A DNA stretch of 64,000 bases from Burkholderiales bacterium 39-55-53 (GTDB taxonomy: Bacteria; Pseudomonadota; Gammaproteobacteria; Burkholderiales; Burkholderiaceae_C). The notes under the pieces are model-generated. The model made no database searches, was not told the DNA's origin, and was given only the letters and a program-made list of their open reading frames with translations. Numbering within the stretch: position 1 is the first letter of the stretch; each line of letters starts with the position of its first letter. The stretch lies in contig NCJK01000004.1 in the NCBI GenBank assembly GCA_002282445.1, positions 62,001 through 126,000 on the forward strand, read 5' to 3'. The position numbers were made by a program, and so were the translations under genes. Of the stretch, positions 46,836 through 57,051 are shown one piece after another.

Positions 46836-47540
46836 TTAGCGCAGATGAGAGAGTGCTGCGCTGGCCAAGTCACCCATGCGTTCGATGATGGTGGTGCCCA
46901 TGCCTTCGTAATAGCGCTGTGGATCGGGCGAAGCCAAAACCAACAAGCCAATAACCGGCTGCTCAGCCGCAGTTTGTGGTGTGTCTTCAGGACGTGTGGC
47001 ACGCAAGGCAATGAAAGCCACCGACTGAGCGGCGGCGGGGTCGGCCAGCCACTGCACGGCATCGAAGTTGTTGTTGATACCCACATAGGGCGTGGTCAAC
47101 GAAGCGGCGAAGTCTTTGATCGGGTCAATCACGCTTTGCGCGAACGGCTCAATTTTGAAATCCTCGCGCACGCCCCACACCTTGATGGCCACTTGTGGAA
47201 CCATGAAGTCATGTTGGATGTGGTCGGCAATGGTGTGTGGCAAATCGCGTGCGTTGCTGGTCATCAACAGGGTTTTGACCCAGCGCTGCATGCGCTCAAT
47301 CAGCACCTCGTTTTCTGTGCCGTGGCGCATCATGTCCATCATGCGCAGCTCGAGGGCGCGAATCTTTTCGCGCATCATTTCGGCTTGACGCTCTTGCAAG
47401 CTGATCGAGCGGTGGTTGTGTGGGCTGGTCAGCTTGACAGTTGACAACAGCTCGGCATGACGCTCGAAGAAGTCTGGTGTGTGCACCAAGAAATTGGCGA
47501 TGTCGTCTTCGGTGATGGGGTTCATAGCAACATTGGTCAT
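46836..47540 (-). CDS. DUF484 family protein
   Basis: A 234-residue protein with an N-terminal helix ([24 protein letters not shown]), a coiled coil (about residues 45-80, [19 protein letters not shown]) and a C-terminal GAF-like domain ([19 protein letters not shown]). DUF484 proteins are conserved beside dapF and xerC but their function is unsettled. The start was set at the ATG at 47540, overlapping the dapF stop by four bases. Confidence 0.9.
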   Translation of the reverse strand: MTNVAMNPITEDDIANFLVHTPDFFERHAELLSTVKLTSPHNHRSISLQERQAEMMREKIRALELRMMDMMRHGTENEVLIERMQRWVKTLLMTSNARDLPHTIADHIQHDFMVPQVAIKVWGVREDFKIEPFAQSVIDPIKDFAASLTTPYVGINNNFDAVQWLADPAAAQSVAFIALRATRPEDTPQTAAEQPVIGLLVLASPDPQRYYEGMGTTIIERMGDLASAALSHLR

Positions 47541-48394
47541 AGGGTGTCCGGAAGGGTGATTTCGCCTTGAAAGACGGTGGTAGCTGGGCCGGTCATGCGC
47601 ACAGGTGTGTCGCCGCCATGCCATTCGATGGTGAGTGAGCCGCCGTGGGTTTGCACGGTCACGCGTGAATCCAACAGGCCCCAGCGAATGCCAGTGACCA
47701 CCGCCGCACAAGCGCCCGTGCCACAAGCCAATGTTTCGCCCGAGCCGCGCTCGAAAACGCGCAAGCGCACCGCGTTGCGGCTGAGCACTTGCATGAAGCC
47801 TGCGTTCACGCGCTTAGAAAAAGCCGCGTGGTTTTCAATGAGAGGGCCTTGGGCCAATACGGGGGCAGTATCAACATCGGCCACCACTTGCACCGCGTGT
47901 GGGTTGCCCATGGACACCACGCCTACATTCACGGCGTCGCCATTGCTGAGCGCAAGCTGCCATGTGTTGTCGTTCACAGCGGTGGCGTGCGCTGCGGCAA
48001 ACGGCACTTGGGGCAGGTCGAACACAGGCGCGCCCATGTCTACCGTCACTTGGCCATCTGGCATTTCTTGAAGGGTGATGACGCCGCCGTGCACTTTGAC
48101 ACGCACGGTGGTTTTGTCAGTCAGGCCTTGTTCGCGCACAAAGCGCACAAAGCAGCGCGAACCGTTGCCGCATTGCTCCACCTCGCCGCCATCGGCGTTG
48201 TGGATGACGTATTCAAAGTCCACGTCGGGCTGCGGCGCGGGGCGGACGGTGAGGATTTGGTCTGCGCCCACGCCAAAGTGGCGATCGGCCAGAAAACGGT
48301 AGTGGGCGGGCGTGAGGTGCAAACGCTGCGTGGTCTCGTCTAAGACCACGAAGTCATTGCCTGCGCCCTGCATTTTGGTGAAGCGAATTCGCAT
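47537..48394 (-). CDS. dapF: Diaminopimelate epimerase
   Basis: A 285-residue cofactor-independent epimerase converting LL- to meso-diaminopimelate for lysine and peptidoglycan. It opens [19 protein letters not shown] and has the two catalytic cysteines in QCGNGSRCF and [10 protein letters not shown]. The start was taken at the ATG at 48394; a longer frame to 48427 adds 11 residues without family support. First gene of the dapF-DUF484-xerC set. Confidence 0.96.
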   Translation of the reverse strand: MRIRFTKMQGAGNDFVVLDETTQRLHLTPAHYRFLADRHFGVGADQILTVRPAPQPDVDFEYVIHNADGGEVEQCGNGSRCFVRFVREQGLTDKTTVRVKVHGGVITLQEMPDGQVTVDMGAPVFDLPQVPFAAAHATAVNDNTWQLALSNGDAVNVGVVSMGNPHAVQVVADVDTAPVLAQGPLIENHAAFSKRVNAGFMQVLSRNAVRLRVFERGSGETLACGTGACAAVVTGIRWGLLDSRVTVQTHGGSLTIEWHGGDTPVRMTGPATTVFQGEITLPDTL

Positions 48395-48492
48395 GGGCTG
48401 ATTATCGGGTACGTCGGTGTCGCTCAATGGTCAGGGCATTTTCAAACTTACGCTTATGCTGACCTTTATCTTCCAACCATTACCCAATTCAC

Positions 48493-49050
48493 ATGCGCAT
48501 TCCAGCCTGGACCCCCGAACAAAAACACCAACCGCAAGACCTGGTCGACGCCATCCTCGCCCGTCGCGGCGGCGAACTCATCAACCTCGACCGCGCCTTG
48601 CTGTGGAGCGAGCCCGTGGCACGCGGCTGGAACGTGTACATGAAGAATGTGCGCACAGGCCTGCCTACCAGCCGTAAGCTGTGCGAGTTGGGCATTTGCA
48701 CGGTGGCTTTGTTGACCGACGCCAAGTACGAATACCACCACCATGCACCCGACTTTTTGACAGCAGGCGGCAAGCAATCCGAACTCGACGCGCTCAACCG
48801 TGTGGTGAAAGGCGATGCTCGCCAAGCCGTGACCGATGCTGATCTAGGTGAAGTCGAGCGTTTGGTGGTGCAATACGCCGCACAGCTCACTGTCAACGCC
48901 AAAGTGGACGATACGGTGTTTGCAGCCATGCAAGCGCGCTTCACCACCACCGAGCTGGTAGAGCTGACCATCGCTATCTCCGCTTACAACATGGTGGCGC
49001 GTTTCTTAGGTGCTTTTCAAATCACGCCTGATGGCGAGCCGCCTCGCTGA
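48493..49050 (+). CDS. Carboxymuconolactone decarboxylase/AhpD-like family protein
   Basis: A 185-residue all-helical protein of the CMD/AhpD superfamily. It shows the family-typical layout of RARLLWSEP-like N-terminus (LINLDRALLWSEPVARGWN), a central KLCELGICTVALLTDAKYEYHHH helix and a C-terminal TTTELVELTIAISAYNMVARF. The CxxC peroxidase pair of AhpD is absent, while a lone cysteine remains (LCELGICT has two spaced by five), so peroxidase activity is unlikely. It is divergent from dapF and ends in a palindromic terminator. Confidence 0.85.
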   Translation: MRIPAWTPEQKHQPQDLVDAILARRGGELINLDRALLWSEPVARGWNVYMKNVRTGLPTSRKLCELGICTVALLTDAKYEYHHHAPDFLTAGGKQSELDALNRVVKGDARQAVTDADLGEVERLVVQYAAQLTVNAKVDDTVFAAMQARFTTTELVELTIAISAYNMVARFLGAFQITPDGEPPR

Positions 49051-49086
49051 TCACTTGACTCAAGCGCGATCAAAGCGCCAATGAAA

Positions 49087-49110
49087 AAGGCCACCCAATT
49101 GGGTGGCCTT
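49087..49110. terminator. Bidirectional palindromic terminator
   Basis: AAGGCCACCCAA followed by TTGGGTGGCCTT is a perfect 24-base palindrome between two convergent genes, with an A-run before it (giving U on the minus strand) and TTCT after it. It serves both flanking genes. Confidence 0.8.
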
Positions 49111-49135
49111 CTAGTTGGTGGGGATGATTAAAGAA

Positions 49136-50116
49136 TCAATCCGCCTTGATGCCGTTGTCTTTCACAACCTTGGCCCAGATATTGATCTGCTTGTCGATGA
49201 ATGCGCTCGCTACAGCGGGTGTGCCACCCATGATCGTGATGCCTTGCGCGTCGAGTTTCTTGGCCACTTCAGGGTTCTTCAGGGCTTTGTTGAGCTCGTC
49301 GTTCATGCGGTTGACGATGTCAGCCGGTGTTTTGGCTGGAGCCAACACAGCCCACCATGCGGGTGCTTCAAAACCGGGGTAGCCGTTTTCAGCAATAGTA
49401 GGCACGTTGGGCAAATCGGCTGCACGCTTGGTGGTGGTCACAGCCAGTGGGCGCATACGGCCGCTGTCGATGTGGGGCTTGGTCACAAACACCGAACCGA
49501 TGGACAAAGGCACGTGGCCGGAAATGGCGTCTGTCATCAATGGGCCGCCACCTTTGTAAGGGATGTGGGTCATTTCCAAGTTGGCGTCTTTGCCCAACAA
49601 AGCCATGGCCAAATGACCCAAGCTGCCGTTACCAATGGAGCCAAAGCTCACGTTCTTCTTGGCCTTGGCGGCATCCATCACATCTTTGAAGGTCTTGTAC
49701 TCAGAGTTGACGTGGGTGGCCAACACCATGGGTGAAGTTCCCACCAACACCAAAGGAATCAAATCTTTTTTGGTGTCAAACGGCAAGTTGGGGTTGAGGC
49801 TTGGGTTCACGCCATGGGTGTCAAACACCACGCCGAAGGTATAGCCATCAGGAGCTGATTGCGCCAAAGCAGCAGTACCAATAGCACCCGATGCGCCGCC
49901 ACGGTTTTCCACAATCACGCTTTGGCCCAGTTGCTGGGTCAGTTGCTGCGCAAAGATGCGTGACACTTGATCCACCGAGCCGCCCGGTGGGAACACAGCG
50001 ATGATCTTGATGGGTTGCTTGGTCGGCCACGCTTGTGCGGTGGCGAGTTGCGGCACGCTGAGTGCGGCCAAAGTCAAAGCCAAACCAATGGCGGTTTTGA
50101 ATGTGCGTCGTTGCAT
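49136..50116 (-). CDS. Bug-family (tripartite tricarboxylate transporter) substrate-binding protein
   Basis: A 326-residue periplasmic binding protein. A signal peptide (MQRRTFKTAIGLALTLAAL...ATAQA) is followed by WPTKQPIKIIAVFPPGGSVDQVSR, the Bug-family N-terminal motif. It would bind a carboxylated ligand. No TctA/TctB membrane genes are near, as is common for the many orphan Bug proteins of Burkholderiales. The ATG at 50116 has an AAGGAG site eight bases upstream. Confidence 0.92.
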   Translation of the reverse strand: MQRRTFKTAIGLALTLAALSVPQLATAQAWPTKQPIKIIAVFPPGGSVDQVSRIFAQQLTQQLGQSVIVENRGGASGAIGTAALAQSAPDGYTFGVVFDTHGVNPSLNPNLPFDTKKDLIPLVLVGTSPMVLATHVNSEYKTFKDVMDAAKAKKNVSFGSIGNGSLGHLAMALLGKDANLEMTHIPYKGGGPLMTDAISGHVPLSIGSVFVTKPHIDSGRMRPLAVTTTKRAADLPNVPTIAENGYPGFEAPAWWAVLAPAKTPADIVNRMNDELNKALKNPEVAKKLDAQGITIMGGTPAVASAFIDKQINIWAKVVKDNGIKAD

Positions 50117-50247
50117 GCAGATCACTCCTTTTAGAAAACTGTCTAGGGCAAATTGTTAGCCAATCTCAAAGCAAATGTGATGCGGCAATTACGCAAGGGT
50201 AAACACCCAGAAAACCGAGTTTGGTTGCGCTTCTCCATAATGTGCCG

Positions 50248-51909
50248 ATGCCTCGCCTTACCCAACTCCTCCACCCTCACAAAGAACCCGCACGCGTGTT
50301 GCCCGCAGCCACGGTGCTGCTGCTGCGCGATGGCACGCAAGGCCTAGAAGTGCTGATGACGCGCCGCTCGGCCACGGCCAGCTTTGCACCAGGTGCTTAT
50401 GTATTTCCGGGCGGTGGCATTGACGCTGCTGACGCACAGGCCCACGTCTATGCCAAACGCCGCGCCACGCAAAGCGACCTGCACCTGACACAAGCCATTG
50501 CCGCCATTCGCGAAAGCTTTGAAGAACTAGGCATCTTGTTAGCCCGTCACGCCAACGGACAAATGGCCAACGCAGCAGACATTGCCACACTCGACCGCAA
50601 GGCGTCGGGCGGCGACTTTGCTCAGCAATGCGCCGCTCGCGGACTCACACTCGCTGCGGATGAAGTGTTTGTGCTCGCCCACTGGATCACCGACCGCGAT
50701 CTACCCCGCCGCTTTGACGTGCCCTTTCTCGTGGCCCGCATGCCCGATGCGCAAACGCCCGTGGCCGACGAAAAAGAACAATTCGCGCCTGAGTGGGTGC
50801 GCCCTGCAGATGCGCTAAGTCGCCACGCTCAAGGTAACTTCTTCATCATCTACCCCACCATCAAAACACTGGAGCGTTTGCAAAGCTACGCCACGGTAGA
50901 CAGCGTGTTGGCCGACTGCACCACCGAACAACCGTGGTTCACCAGCTGCCCACGCGCAGGTTGGTTAGGCGGCAAAGAAGCCCGCTACATGGAACATGAA
51001 ACACCGTTTGGCGAACTCGCCCTCACCTGCCCCGATGGGCAAATGCTGCACCACCTCGATTGGGTCACCGACCAGCCCGTGCTGCTGCTGAAAAACGTGC
51101 AACGCCTCACCGCACCCAACCCCGGCGTGATGACAGGCCCCGGCACCAATAGCTATTTGGTGGGCGACCCAGATACCGGCTACGCTGCCATCGACCCCGG
51201 CCCCGCCGATACTGAACATTTAGACCGTTTGTGGCGCGCCGCAGGCGGCAACATTCGCTACATCGTGTGCACCCATTCGCACCCTGACCACTCGCCCGGC
51301 GCAGCACCACTGCAAGCTCTGTGCACGCAGCATGGCCACACACCGCCCATTCTGGGTTTGGCGTCGCACGCATCAGCACGCGCAGCCAGCGCCTTCACCC
51401 CAGACCGTGAGCTTGAAGATGGTGAACGCTTGGTATTAGCAGGCAATGGCGTGACACACACCTTGCGCGTCATCCACACCCCCGGCCATGCAGCCAACCA
51501 CCTGTGCTTGGTGCTCGAAGAAGATGGCCTCTTGTTCAGCGGCGACCATGTGCTCAACGGCAGCACCACCGTCATCGACCCGCCTGACGGCAATATGAAC
51601 GACTACTTGAATTCGCTCGACAAGCTGCTAGCCGCTTGCGAGCAAGACCGCATTGACTTCATCCTGCCCGCGCACGGCTACGTGCTGGGCAACCTGTGGG
51701 ATGCGCCGCACGATGCACGCGCCTGCATCAGCCACCTCAAAGCACACCGCCTCAAACGCGAAGCCAAAATTTTGAAAGTCATGCAGCAGCACCCAGAGGG
51801 CAGCATGGACGATTGGGTGAAACAAGCTTATGACGATGTGCCGCCACGTTTGTGGCCGGTGGCCATGCGCTCACTCATGGCGCATGTGGAGCGTATTCGC
51901 AGCCTCTGA
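50248..51909 (+). CDS. NUDIX hydrolase - metallo-beta-lactamase-fold fusion
   Basis: A 553-residue two-domain protein. Residues 15-215 are a NUDIX domain with VFPGGGID (53-59) and RESFEELG (88-95); a 30-residue insertion splits the NUDIX box, as in NUDT7/NUDT19-type coenzyme A hydrolases. Residues 260-553 are a metallo-beta-lactamase domain with THSHPDH (342-348), HTPGHAANH, FSGDHVL and LPAHG, resembling LACTB2-type hydrolases. Both active sites look complete. Substrates are unknown; the start at ATG 50248 is the likeliest of several. Confidence 0.9.
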   Translation: MPRLTQLLHPHKEPARVLPAATVLLLRDGTQGLEVLMTRRSATASFAPGAYVFPGGGIDAADAQAHVYAKRRATQSDLHLTQAIAAIRESFEELGILLARHANGQMANAADIATLDRKASGGDFAQQCAARGLTLAADEVFVLAHWITDRDLPRRFDVPFLVARMPDAQTPVADEKEQFAPEWVRPADALSRHAQGNFFIIYPTIKTLERLQSYATVDSVLADCTTEQPWFTSCPRAGWLGGKEARYMEHETPFGELALTCPDGQMLHHLDWVTDQPVLLLKNVQRLTAPNPGVMTGPGTNSYLVGDPDTGYAAIDPGPADTEHLDRLWRAAGGNIRYIVCTHSHPDHSPGAAPLQALCTQHGHTPPILGLASHASARAASAFTPDRELEDGERLVLAGNGVTHTLRVIHTPGHAANHLCLVLEEDGLLFSGDHVLNGSTTVIDPPDGNMNDYLNSLDKLLAACEQDRIDFILPAHGYVLGNLWDAPHDARACISHLKAHRLKREAKILKVMQQHPEGSMDDWVKQAYDDVPPRLWPVAMRSLMAHVERIRSL

Positions 51910-51991
51910 ACTTGATGACATCCGAGTCATCAGCCAATCGAATGACGTAGTGGTCACCCACTTAAAACGATTTGCAAATTAACGTTGGTCA

Positions 51992-52528
51992 ATGCCAGCG
52001 ATAAATACAAGAAATTGCCAACCCTGCACCGCCTGTTGCGAAGGTTGGTTAGATGTCCATACGCCAGTTGTACGAGCCCATTTAGGCAAACCCTGCACCC
52101 ACTGCAAAAGCCAAGGCTGTGCCATTTACGAAGATCGGCCACAAGACCCTTGTCAAAGCTTTCATTGCGCCTGGCGACAAGAAGCCTCGCTGTTGCCACA
52201 CGACATGCGCCCCGATCTATCAGGCGTGATCGTGATGACCGATCAACTTCAATGGCAGGGTGAAGATGTGATCGTGGCAGTGGCTACAGGCCCACGCATT
52301 CCGGCCCGCACGTTTCATTGGTTATGCAGCTTGGCGCAACTCACATCGCGGCAATTGGTGGCGGTCGAACACAAGCAAGACGCCAATGGCTTCAATGGGG
52401 AATTCAACCTGCGCACCGTGGGCCCCGAAGAGTTCAGAGAAGTCATGGTGACCTACTTTTCACAAAAAGGCTTCACCAACACCCTGGTCAAACGCGAACA
52501 ACGCGTCATCGAATGGGCGGCTTACTAG
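51992..52528 (+). CDS. YkgJ-family cysteine-cluster protein
   Basis: A 178-residue protein with the zinc/iron-chelating cysteine cluster CQPCTACC at the N-terminus, then PCTHCKSQGCAIYEDRP and PCQSFHC. This is the YkgJ/CxxCxxCC family pattern. The C-terminal half (about 85-178) is not typical and could be lineage-specific. Its stop overlaps the stop of the convergent gene (CTAG). Function unknown. Confidence 0.85.
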   Translation: MPAINTRNCQPCTACCEGWLDVHTPVVRAHLGKPCTHCKSQGCAIYEDRPQDPCQSFHCAWRQEASLLPHDMRPDLSGVIVMTDQLQWQGEDVIVAVATGPRIPARTFHWLCSLAQLTSRQLVAVEHKQDANGFNGEFNLRTVGPEEFREVMVTYFSQKGFTNTLVKREQRVIEWAAY

Positions 52529-53283
52529 CCCTTGTCTTTCTCATGTGTTGCCAAAAACGTCCGCGCCACACTGGGTGAGATTTGCGCCCATGCCTCATCA
52601 CTCATGTGCTCTGGTTTTTGTTTACTGAATGTGAAATTGGTGTCTTTAGAAAACCCCTGCATGGCAAACACCACGCAGTTGGTCGTGCCCGGCGCATTGA
52701 CGATCCACAACGCACCGTCAAACGCCGCTTCAATGCGGTCCACATACATATCGCGGTAAGCGCTGAAGCGGTGCAAGTTGGCCACAGCCACGCCGCCTTT
52801 GTTGAGTACACGTCGGCAGTCTGAATAAAACTGCGGCGAACACAATTGCTCGGGCATGCCGTGTTGGTCAAATCCATCGACAAACACCACATCAAAGCTT
52901 TGTTCGGTCTCCGCCACGAAATGTGCCGCATCCATCTGCACCACTTGGAAGCGCGCATCGTCATCGGGAATTAAGAAGCTTTGGCGCAGCGCGATAACGT
53001 GCGGGTTAATTTCCACCACCGTGATGTGCGCCTCGGGCAAATGCTTGTAACAAAACTTGGCAAGTGAGCCGCCGCCCAAGCCCACCATCAAGATGCGTTT
53101 GGGTTGCGGTTGAAACAGCAACACACCCATCATCAAACGTGTGTACTCAAACTGCAGCTCATCAGGCCGCGCCACGCTCATGCGGCTCTGGATGTCGATG
53201 TCTGAGAACACCATCGACTTACTCAGTGCAGTTTCTTGCAGCACCGGTTTCTCAAAGTCATCATTCGTCGTGGACTGAGACAT
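52525..53283 (-). CDS. Spermidine-synthase-like methyltransferase-fold protein
   Basis: A 252-residue Rossmann-fold protein related to polyamine aminopropyltransferases. It has RILMVGLGGGSLAKF (cofactor loop), VVEINPHVIAL and the downstream VVFVDGFDQHGMPEQL. The canonical spermidine-synthase catalytic segment is not clearly conserved, so the substrate is uncertain; speE-like is a fold-level label. It converges with the YkgJ-family gene and is followed upstream by rnpB. Confidence 0.82.
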   Translation of the reverse strand: MSQSTTNDDFEKPVLQETALSKSMVFSDIDIQSRMSVARPDELQFEYTRLMMGVLLFQPQPKRILMVGLGGGSLAKFCYKHLPEAHITVVEINPHVIALRQSFLIPDDDARFQVVQMDAAHFVAETEQSFDVVFVDGFDQHGMPEQLCSPQFYSDCRRVLNKGGVAVANLHRFSAYRDMYVDRIEAAFDGALWIVNAPGTTNCVVFAMQGFSKDTNFTFSKQKPEHMSDEAWAQISPSVARTFLATHEKDKG

Positions 53284-53353
53284 CTCGTTCTTTCTAAATG
53301 AGATGCACGTCGGTCCAAGCGAACCAGAGAAATCTCTGAGGGGAAATAAAAGT

Positions 53354-53714
53354 GTGAAGCTCGCCGATACGCCGGATTCTGTGCACCATGGTTGCCCACG
53401 GCGTGACCGTCATTAATCTGGGCCGAGGGTTGCCCACTCGGCTCGGTGCTACCTACCCGCCAACTCTGCGGAACCACATCAACGCTGGCCTACTTGGTAT
53501 TGCTGCGCGTAGAGATTGCCCGTTTCACCCACCTTGTATGCTCGTACCTCCGGCTTGCGCCTTCGGTGCTGCACACAAGGTGACTCGTCTCTGTTGCTCT
53601 AATCCTCACCTCACGGTGGAGAGGTGTTACCTCTTACGCTGTCCTACGCAGTCCGGACGTTCCTCCAGTGCCTGGTTTCCCAGATTGCACCAGCGACGGC
53701 CTAGCGAACTTCAC
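53354..53714 (-). ncRNA. rnpB: RNase P RNA, bacterial type A
   Basis: About 361 bases on the minus strand. The P1 helix is formed by GTGAAGTTCGC at the 5' end (53714) and GCGAGCTTCAC at the 3' end (53354), 10 of 11 paired. Universally conserved pieces are present: GGAGGAACGTCCGGACT near the 5' end and ACAGAATCCGGCGTAT near the 3' end, with GAGGTAACACCTC and GGTGGGTGAAACGGGCAA in between. It is the catalytic RNA that matures tRNA 5' ends. End positions may be off by a few bases. A GATAAT -10 box (53726-53721) lies seven bases upstream. Confidence 0.95.
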
Positions 53715-53716
53715 GG

Positions 53717-53740
53717 CTTGATTATCGACGGATAATCAAG
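53717..53740. promoter_or_regulatory. Palindrome over the rnpB promoter
   Basis: CTTGATTATC and GATAATCAAG form a perfect 10-4-10 inverted repeat. Its minus-strand GATAAT (53726-53721) is positioned to be the -10 box of rnpB; the second half covers the spacer. The site lies in the 68-base gap shared with the divergent FAD-protein gene, so one dimeric regulator could affect both. It does not match the spacing of an FNR box. Confidence 0.55.
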
Positions 53741-53782
53741 TCCCTCGACATAACTTGCCCGATCACCACGGGCCACACGCTT

Positions 53783-55591
53783 GTGATTCGACTCTCAGAA
53801 CTCAAACTCCCGCTGTCTGCCCTCCCCGTAGAAGAACGCCGCGCCGCCGATGCGCCCGCTGAAACCGAGGCAGACCGCCAGCTTCCACCCCACCCCGTTG
53901 ATGCCCTGCGCACTCTTGCCGCAGAAGCCTTAGGTATCTCGCCTGACGCCATCGCCACGCTGGATGTGTTCAAACGCAGCTTTGATGCGCGCAAACAAAA
54001 CTTGCTGGTGGTCTACATCGTGGATGTCACCTTGTCTGACGCATCGCAAGAAACTGCTCTGTTAGCCAAGTACGAAAAGAACTCACACATCCAACCCACG
54101 CCCAACATGGCGTGGCACGCGCCTGTACATGCGCCAGGCGACTGGGGCACACATGCAGGCGAGCGCCCTGTGGTGGTCGGCTTCGGGCCATGCGGTATTT
54201 TTGCGGCGCTGGTGTTGGCGCAAATGGGCTTCAAGCCCATCGTGATTGAGCGCGGCACTAGCATGCGTCAGCGCACCAAAGACACCTGGGGTTTGTGGCG
54301 CAAAAAGATTTTGAATGTGGAAAGCAATGTGCAGTTCGGCGAAGGCGGCGCAGGCACGTTCTCAGACGGCAAGCTCTACAGCCAAATCAAAGACCCTCGC
54401 CATTTGGGCCGCAAGGTGATGAACGAGTTTGTGCGCTTTGGTGCGCCCGAAGAAATTTTGTTCACCGCGCACCCGCACATCGGCACGTTCAAGCTGGTGA
54501 AAGTGGTGGAAGGCTTGCGCGAAGAAATCATTCGCCTCGGTGGTGAGGTGCGGTTTGAGCAACGTGTGACCGATGTGGAATACGACGACCAACGTCAGTT
54601 GCAAGCCCTGCGCATTCACAACCATGCCACTGACGAAACCTACACCCTCCCCGCCCACCATGTGGTGATGGCGCTGGGCCACAGCTCGCGCGACACCTTC
54701 ACCATGCTGCACCGCCATGCGGTGGCGATGGAAGCCAAACCGTTTTCTGTGGGCGTGCGCATTGAGCACCCGCAGGGCGTGATTGACCGCGCACGTTGGG
54801 GCCAACACGCGGGCCACCCACTGCTCGGCGCTGCCGACTACAAGCTGGTGCACCACGCTGAAAACGGCCGCGCCGTGTATAGCTTTTGCATGTGCCCCGG
54901 CGGCACAGTGGTGGCCGCCACCAGCGAAGCAGGCCGCGTGGTGACCAACGGCATGAGCCAATACTCACGCGCCGAGCGCAATGCCAACGCTGGCATCGTG
55001 GTGGGCATTGACCCCAGCGACTACCCCACAGACCCTGCCGCCTTTGAGGCCGAACTGGGCCAAGAGTTAGGCAACGCTGTGCGTCACACCACACACGATG
55101 CACCCGGCGGATATCACCCACTCGCAGGCTTGGTGCTGCAACGCCAACTCGAAGCCCACGCCTACACACTAGGTGGCAGCAGCTATGAAGCGCCTGCACA
55201 ACTGGTGGGCGACTTTGTGGTCGACCGCGCATCCACTGCGCTGGGCAGCGTCGAGCCTTCCTACAAACCAGGCGTGAAGATGGTGAGCCTCAACAGCGCA
55301 CTGCCCGAGTACGCCATCACCGCCATGCGCGAAGCGCTGCCGGTGTTTGGCCAAAAAATCAAAGGCTTTGACATGCACGACGCGGTGATGACCGGAGTGG
55401 AAACACGCACCTCTTCGCCCCTGCGCATTGCCCGCGAAGACGACACACTGCAAAGCCCCACGCTCTTTGGCCTGTACCCTGCAGGCGAAGGCGCGGGTTA
55501 TGCGGGCGGCATTTTGTCGGCGGGGGTGGATGGCATTAAGGTGGGTGAAGCCGTTGCGCGACAAATCATTTCTTCTAGGGGCCACTCATGA
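53783..55591 (+). CDS. FAD-dependent dehydrogenase/oxidoreductase (COG2509 type)
   Basis: A 602-residue flavoprotein. After a variable N-terminal domain of about 115 residues comes the Rossmann FAD loop [20 protein letters not shown], then the family motif [23 protein letters not shown] and [15 protein letters not shown]. This is the pattern of uncharacterised FAD-dependent dehydrogenases. The start is a GTG at 53783. The stop overlaps the cysteine synthase start by four bases (ATGA), so the two are translationally coupled. Confidence 0.9.
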   Translation: MIRLSELKLPLSALPVEERRAADAPAETEADRQLPPHPVDALRTLAAEALGISPDAIATLDVFKRSFDARKQNLLVVYIVDVTLSDASQETALLAKYEKNSHIQPTPNMAWHAPVHAPGDWGTHAGERPVVVGFGPCGIFAALVLAQMGFKPIVIERGTSMRQRTKDTWGLWRKKILNVESNVQFGEGGAGTFSDGKLYSQIKDPRHLGRKVMNEFVRFGAPEEILFTAHPHIGTFKLVKVVEGLREEIIRLGGEVRFEQRVTDVEYDDQRQLQALRIHNHATDETYTLPAHHVVMALGHSSRDTFTMLHRHAVAMEAKPFSVGVRIEHPQGVIDRARWGQHAGHPLLGAADYKLVHHAENGRAVYSFCMCPGGTVVAATSEAGRVVTNGMSQYSRAERNANAGIVVGIDPSDYPTDPAAFEAELGQELGNAVRHTTHDAPGGYHPLAGLVLQRQLEAHAYTLGGSSYEAPAQLVGDFVVDRASTALGSVEPSYKPGVKMVSLNSALPEYAITAMREALPVFGQKIKGFDMHDAVMTGVETRTSSPLRIAREDDTLQSPTLFGLYPAGEGAGYAGGILSAGVDGIKVGEAVARQIISSRGHS

Positions 55592-56505
55592 AAGCCAACA
55601 GCGTTTTAGACACCATCGGCAATACGCCCCACATCCGCATCAACCGTTTGTTTGGCAACACGCATCAGGTGTGGGTCAAGTCCGAGCGCACCAACCCCGG
55701 TGGCTCCATCAAAGACCGCATCGCCTTGGCGATGGTGGAAGCGGCAGAGAAGTCGGGCGCACTCAAAGCAGGCGGCACGATCATCGAACCCACCTCGGGC
55801 AACACAGGCGTGGGCTTGGCGATGGTGGCTGCTGTGAAAGGCTACAAACTCATCTTAGTCATGCCCGACAGCATGAGCATAGAACGCCGCCGTTTGATGC
55901 TGGCCTACGGCGCATCGTTTGATTTGACGCCTCGCGAAAAAGGCATGAAGGGCGCGATTGCACGCGCCGAAGAATTGGCCGCACAAACACCGGGCGCGTG
56001 GATTCCTCAACAATTTGAAAACCCAGCCAACATCGAGGTGCACACACGCACCACCGCCCAAGAAATCATCGCGGACTTCCCCGATGGCGTGGACGTGATC
56101 ATCACCGGCGTGGGCACAGGCGGCCACTTAACAGGCACGGCCAAAGTGCTCAAAGCCAAGTGGCCTAATCTCAAGGTGTATGCGGTGGAGCCCACCGCAT
56201 CACCCGTCATCTCAGGTGGCGCGCCTGCACCCCACCCCATCCAAGGCATTGGTGCCGGCTTCATCCCTAAGAACTTAGACACGGCGTTGCTCGACGGTGT
56301 GATTCAAGTCGAAGCTTACGCCGCCCGCGAAATGGGTCGTCGCAGCGCTGCTGAAGAAGGTTTGCTAGTGGGTATCTCTTCTGGCGCGACGCTGGCAGCG
56401 ATTGCGCAGAAGCTGCCAGAGATTCCAGCGGGTGCAACCGTACTGGGCTTCAACTACGACACGGGCGAACGCTACTTGTCAGTGGAAGGTTATTTTCCGG
56501 TTTAA
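55588..56505 (+). CDS. cysK: Cysteine synthase (O-acetylserine sulfhydrylase), CysK type
   Basis: A 305-residue PLP enzyme making cysteine from O-acetylserine and sulfide. The PLP lysine K42 is in [11 protein letters not shown]; the substrate loop [11 protein letters not shown] and phosphate-binding [12 protein letters not shown] are conserved, as is the C-terminal [10 protein letters not shown]. Length and motifs fit CysK better than CysM. It overlaps the FAD-protein gene by four bases, an unusual pairing. Confidence 0.94.
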   Translation: MKANSVLDTIGNTPHIRINRLFGNTHQVWVKSERTNPGGSIKDRIALAMVEAAEKSGALKAGGTIIEPTSGNTGVGLAMVAAVKGYKLILVMPDSMSIERRRLMLAYGASFDLTPREKGMKGAIARAEELAAQTPGAWIPQQFENPANIEVHTRTTAQEIIADFPDGVDVIITGVGTGGHLTGTAKVLKAKWPNLKVYAVEPTASPVISGGAPAPHPIQGIGAGFIPKNLDTALLDGVIQVEAYAAREMGRRSAAEEGLLVGISSGATLAAIAQKLPEIPAGATVLGFNYDTGERYLSVEGYFPV

Positions 56506-56552
56506 GCGTTTCAACGCTACAAGTATTCGAGAATTTTCTAGAGAGGTTAGCC

Positions 56553-56999
56553 ATGTCGAGTAGAAGCGTTCACCTTCACTGCGTTTTAAAAACGTCACCC
56601 GAGAAGGTGTATCGCGCCTTCCTTGAAGGCGGTGCTTTGGCCAAGTGGCTGCCGCCCTATGGCTTTACTTGCACAGTGCATCACCTCGATGCAAAAGTAG
56701 GCGGCACGTTCCGCATGTCGTTTCACAACTTCGGCAGCGGCAATGGTCATTCGTTTGGTGGTGAGTACCTTGAGCTCGTGCCTAACGAACGCATCCGCTA
56801 CACCGACAAGTTTGAAGACCCCAACTTGCCCGGCGTCCTAGAAGTGACTGTGTCGCTCACGCCCGTGATCTGCGGCACGGAGTTGAACGTCACCCAAACA
56901 GGCATTCCAGAGATGATTCCCTTGGAGATGTGTTACCTCGGATGGCAAGAATCATTGGAACAATTGGCTAAATTGGTGGAACCAGATATTCCGGGTTAA
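56553..56999 (+). CDS. SRPBCC/AHSA1-domain protein
   Basis: A 148-residue single-domain protein of the Bet v1-like SRPBCC superfamily, AHSA1 type. The family pattern is visible: LKTSPEKVYRAFLEGGALAKWLPPYG, VGGTFRMSFHNFGSGNGHSFGGEY, ELVPNERIRYTDKF and LCYLGWQESLEQLAKLVE-like C-terminus. The ligand is unknown. It has its own AGAGAGG ribosome-binding site 47 bases after cysK. Confidence 0.88.
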   Translation: MSSRSVHLHCVLKTSPEKVYRAFLEGGALAKWLPPYGFTCTVHHLDAKVGGTFRMSFHNFGSGNGHSFGGEYLELVPNERIRYTDKFEDPNLPGVLEVTVSLTPVICGTELNVTQTGIPEMIPLEMCYLGWQESLEQLAKLVEPDIPG

Positions 57000-57051
57000 C
57001 AACTCAGCGTTTGAATGATTGAACAACGCCCATCTTGGGCGATGTTTCTAT

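Noticed and set aside
53717-53740. FNR-type site at the rnpB promoter
   Set aside because: TTGAT and ATCAA are present but separated by more than the four bases an FNR box needs.
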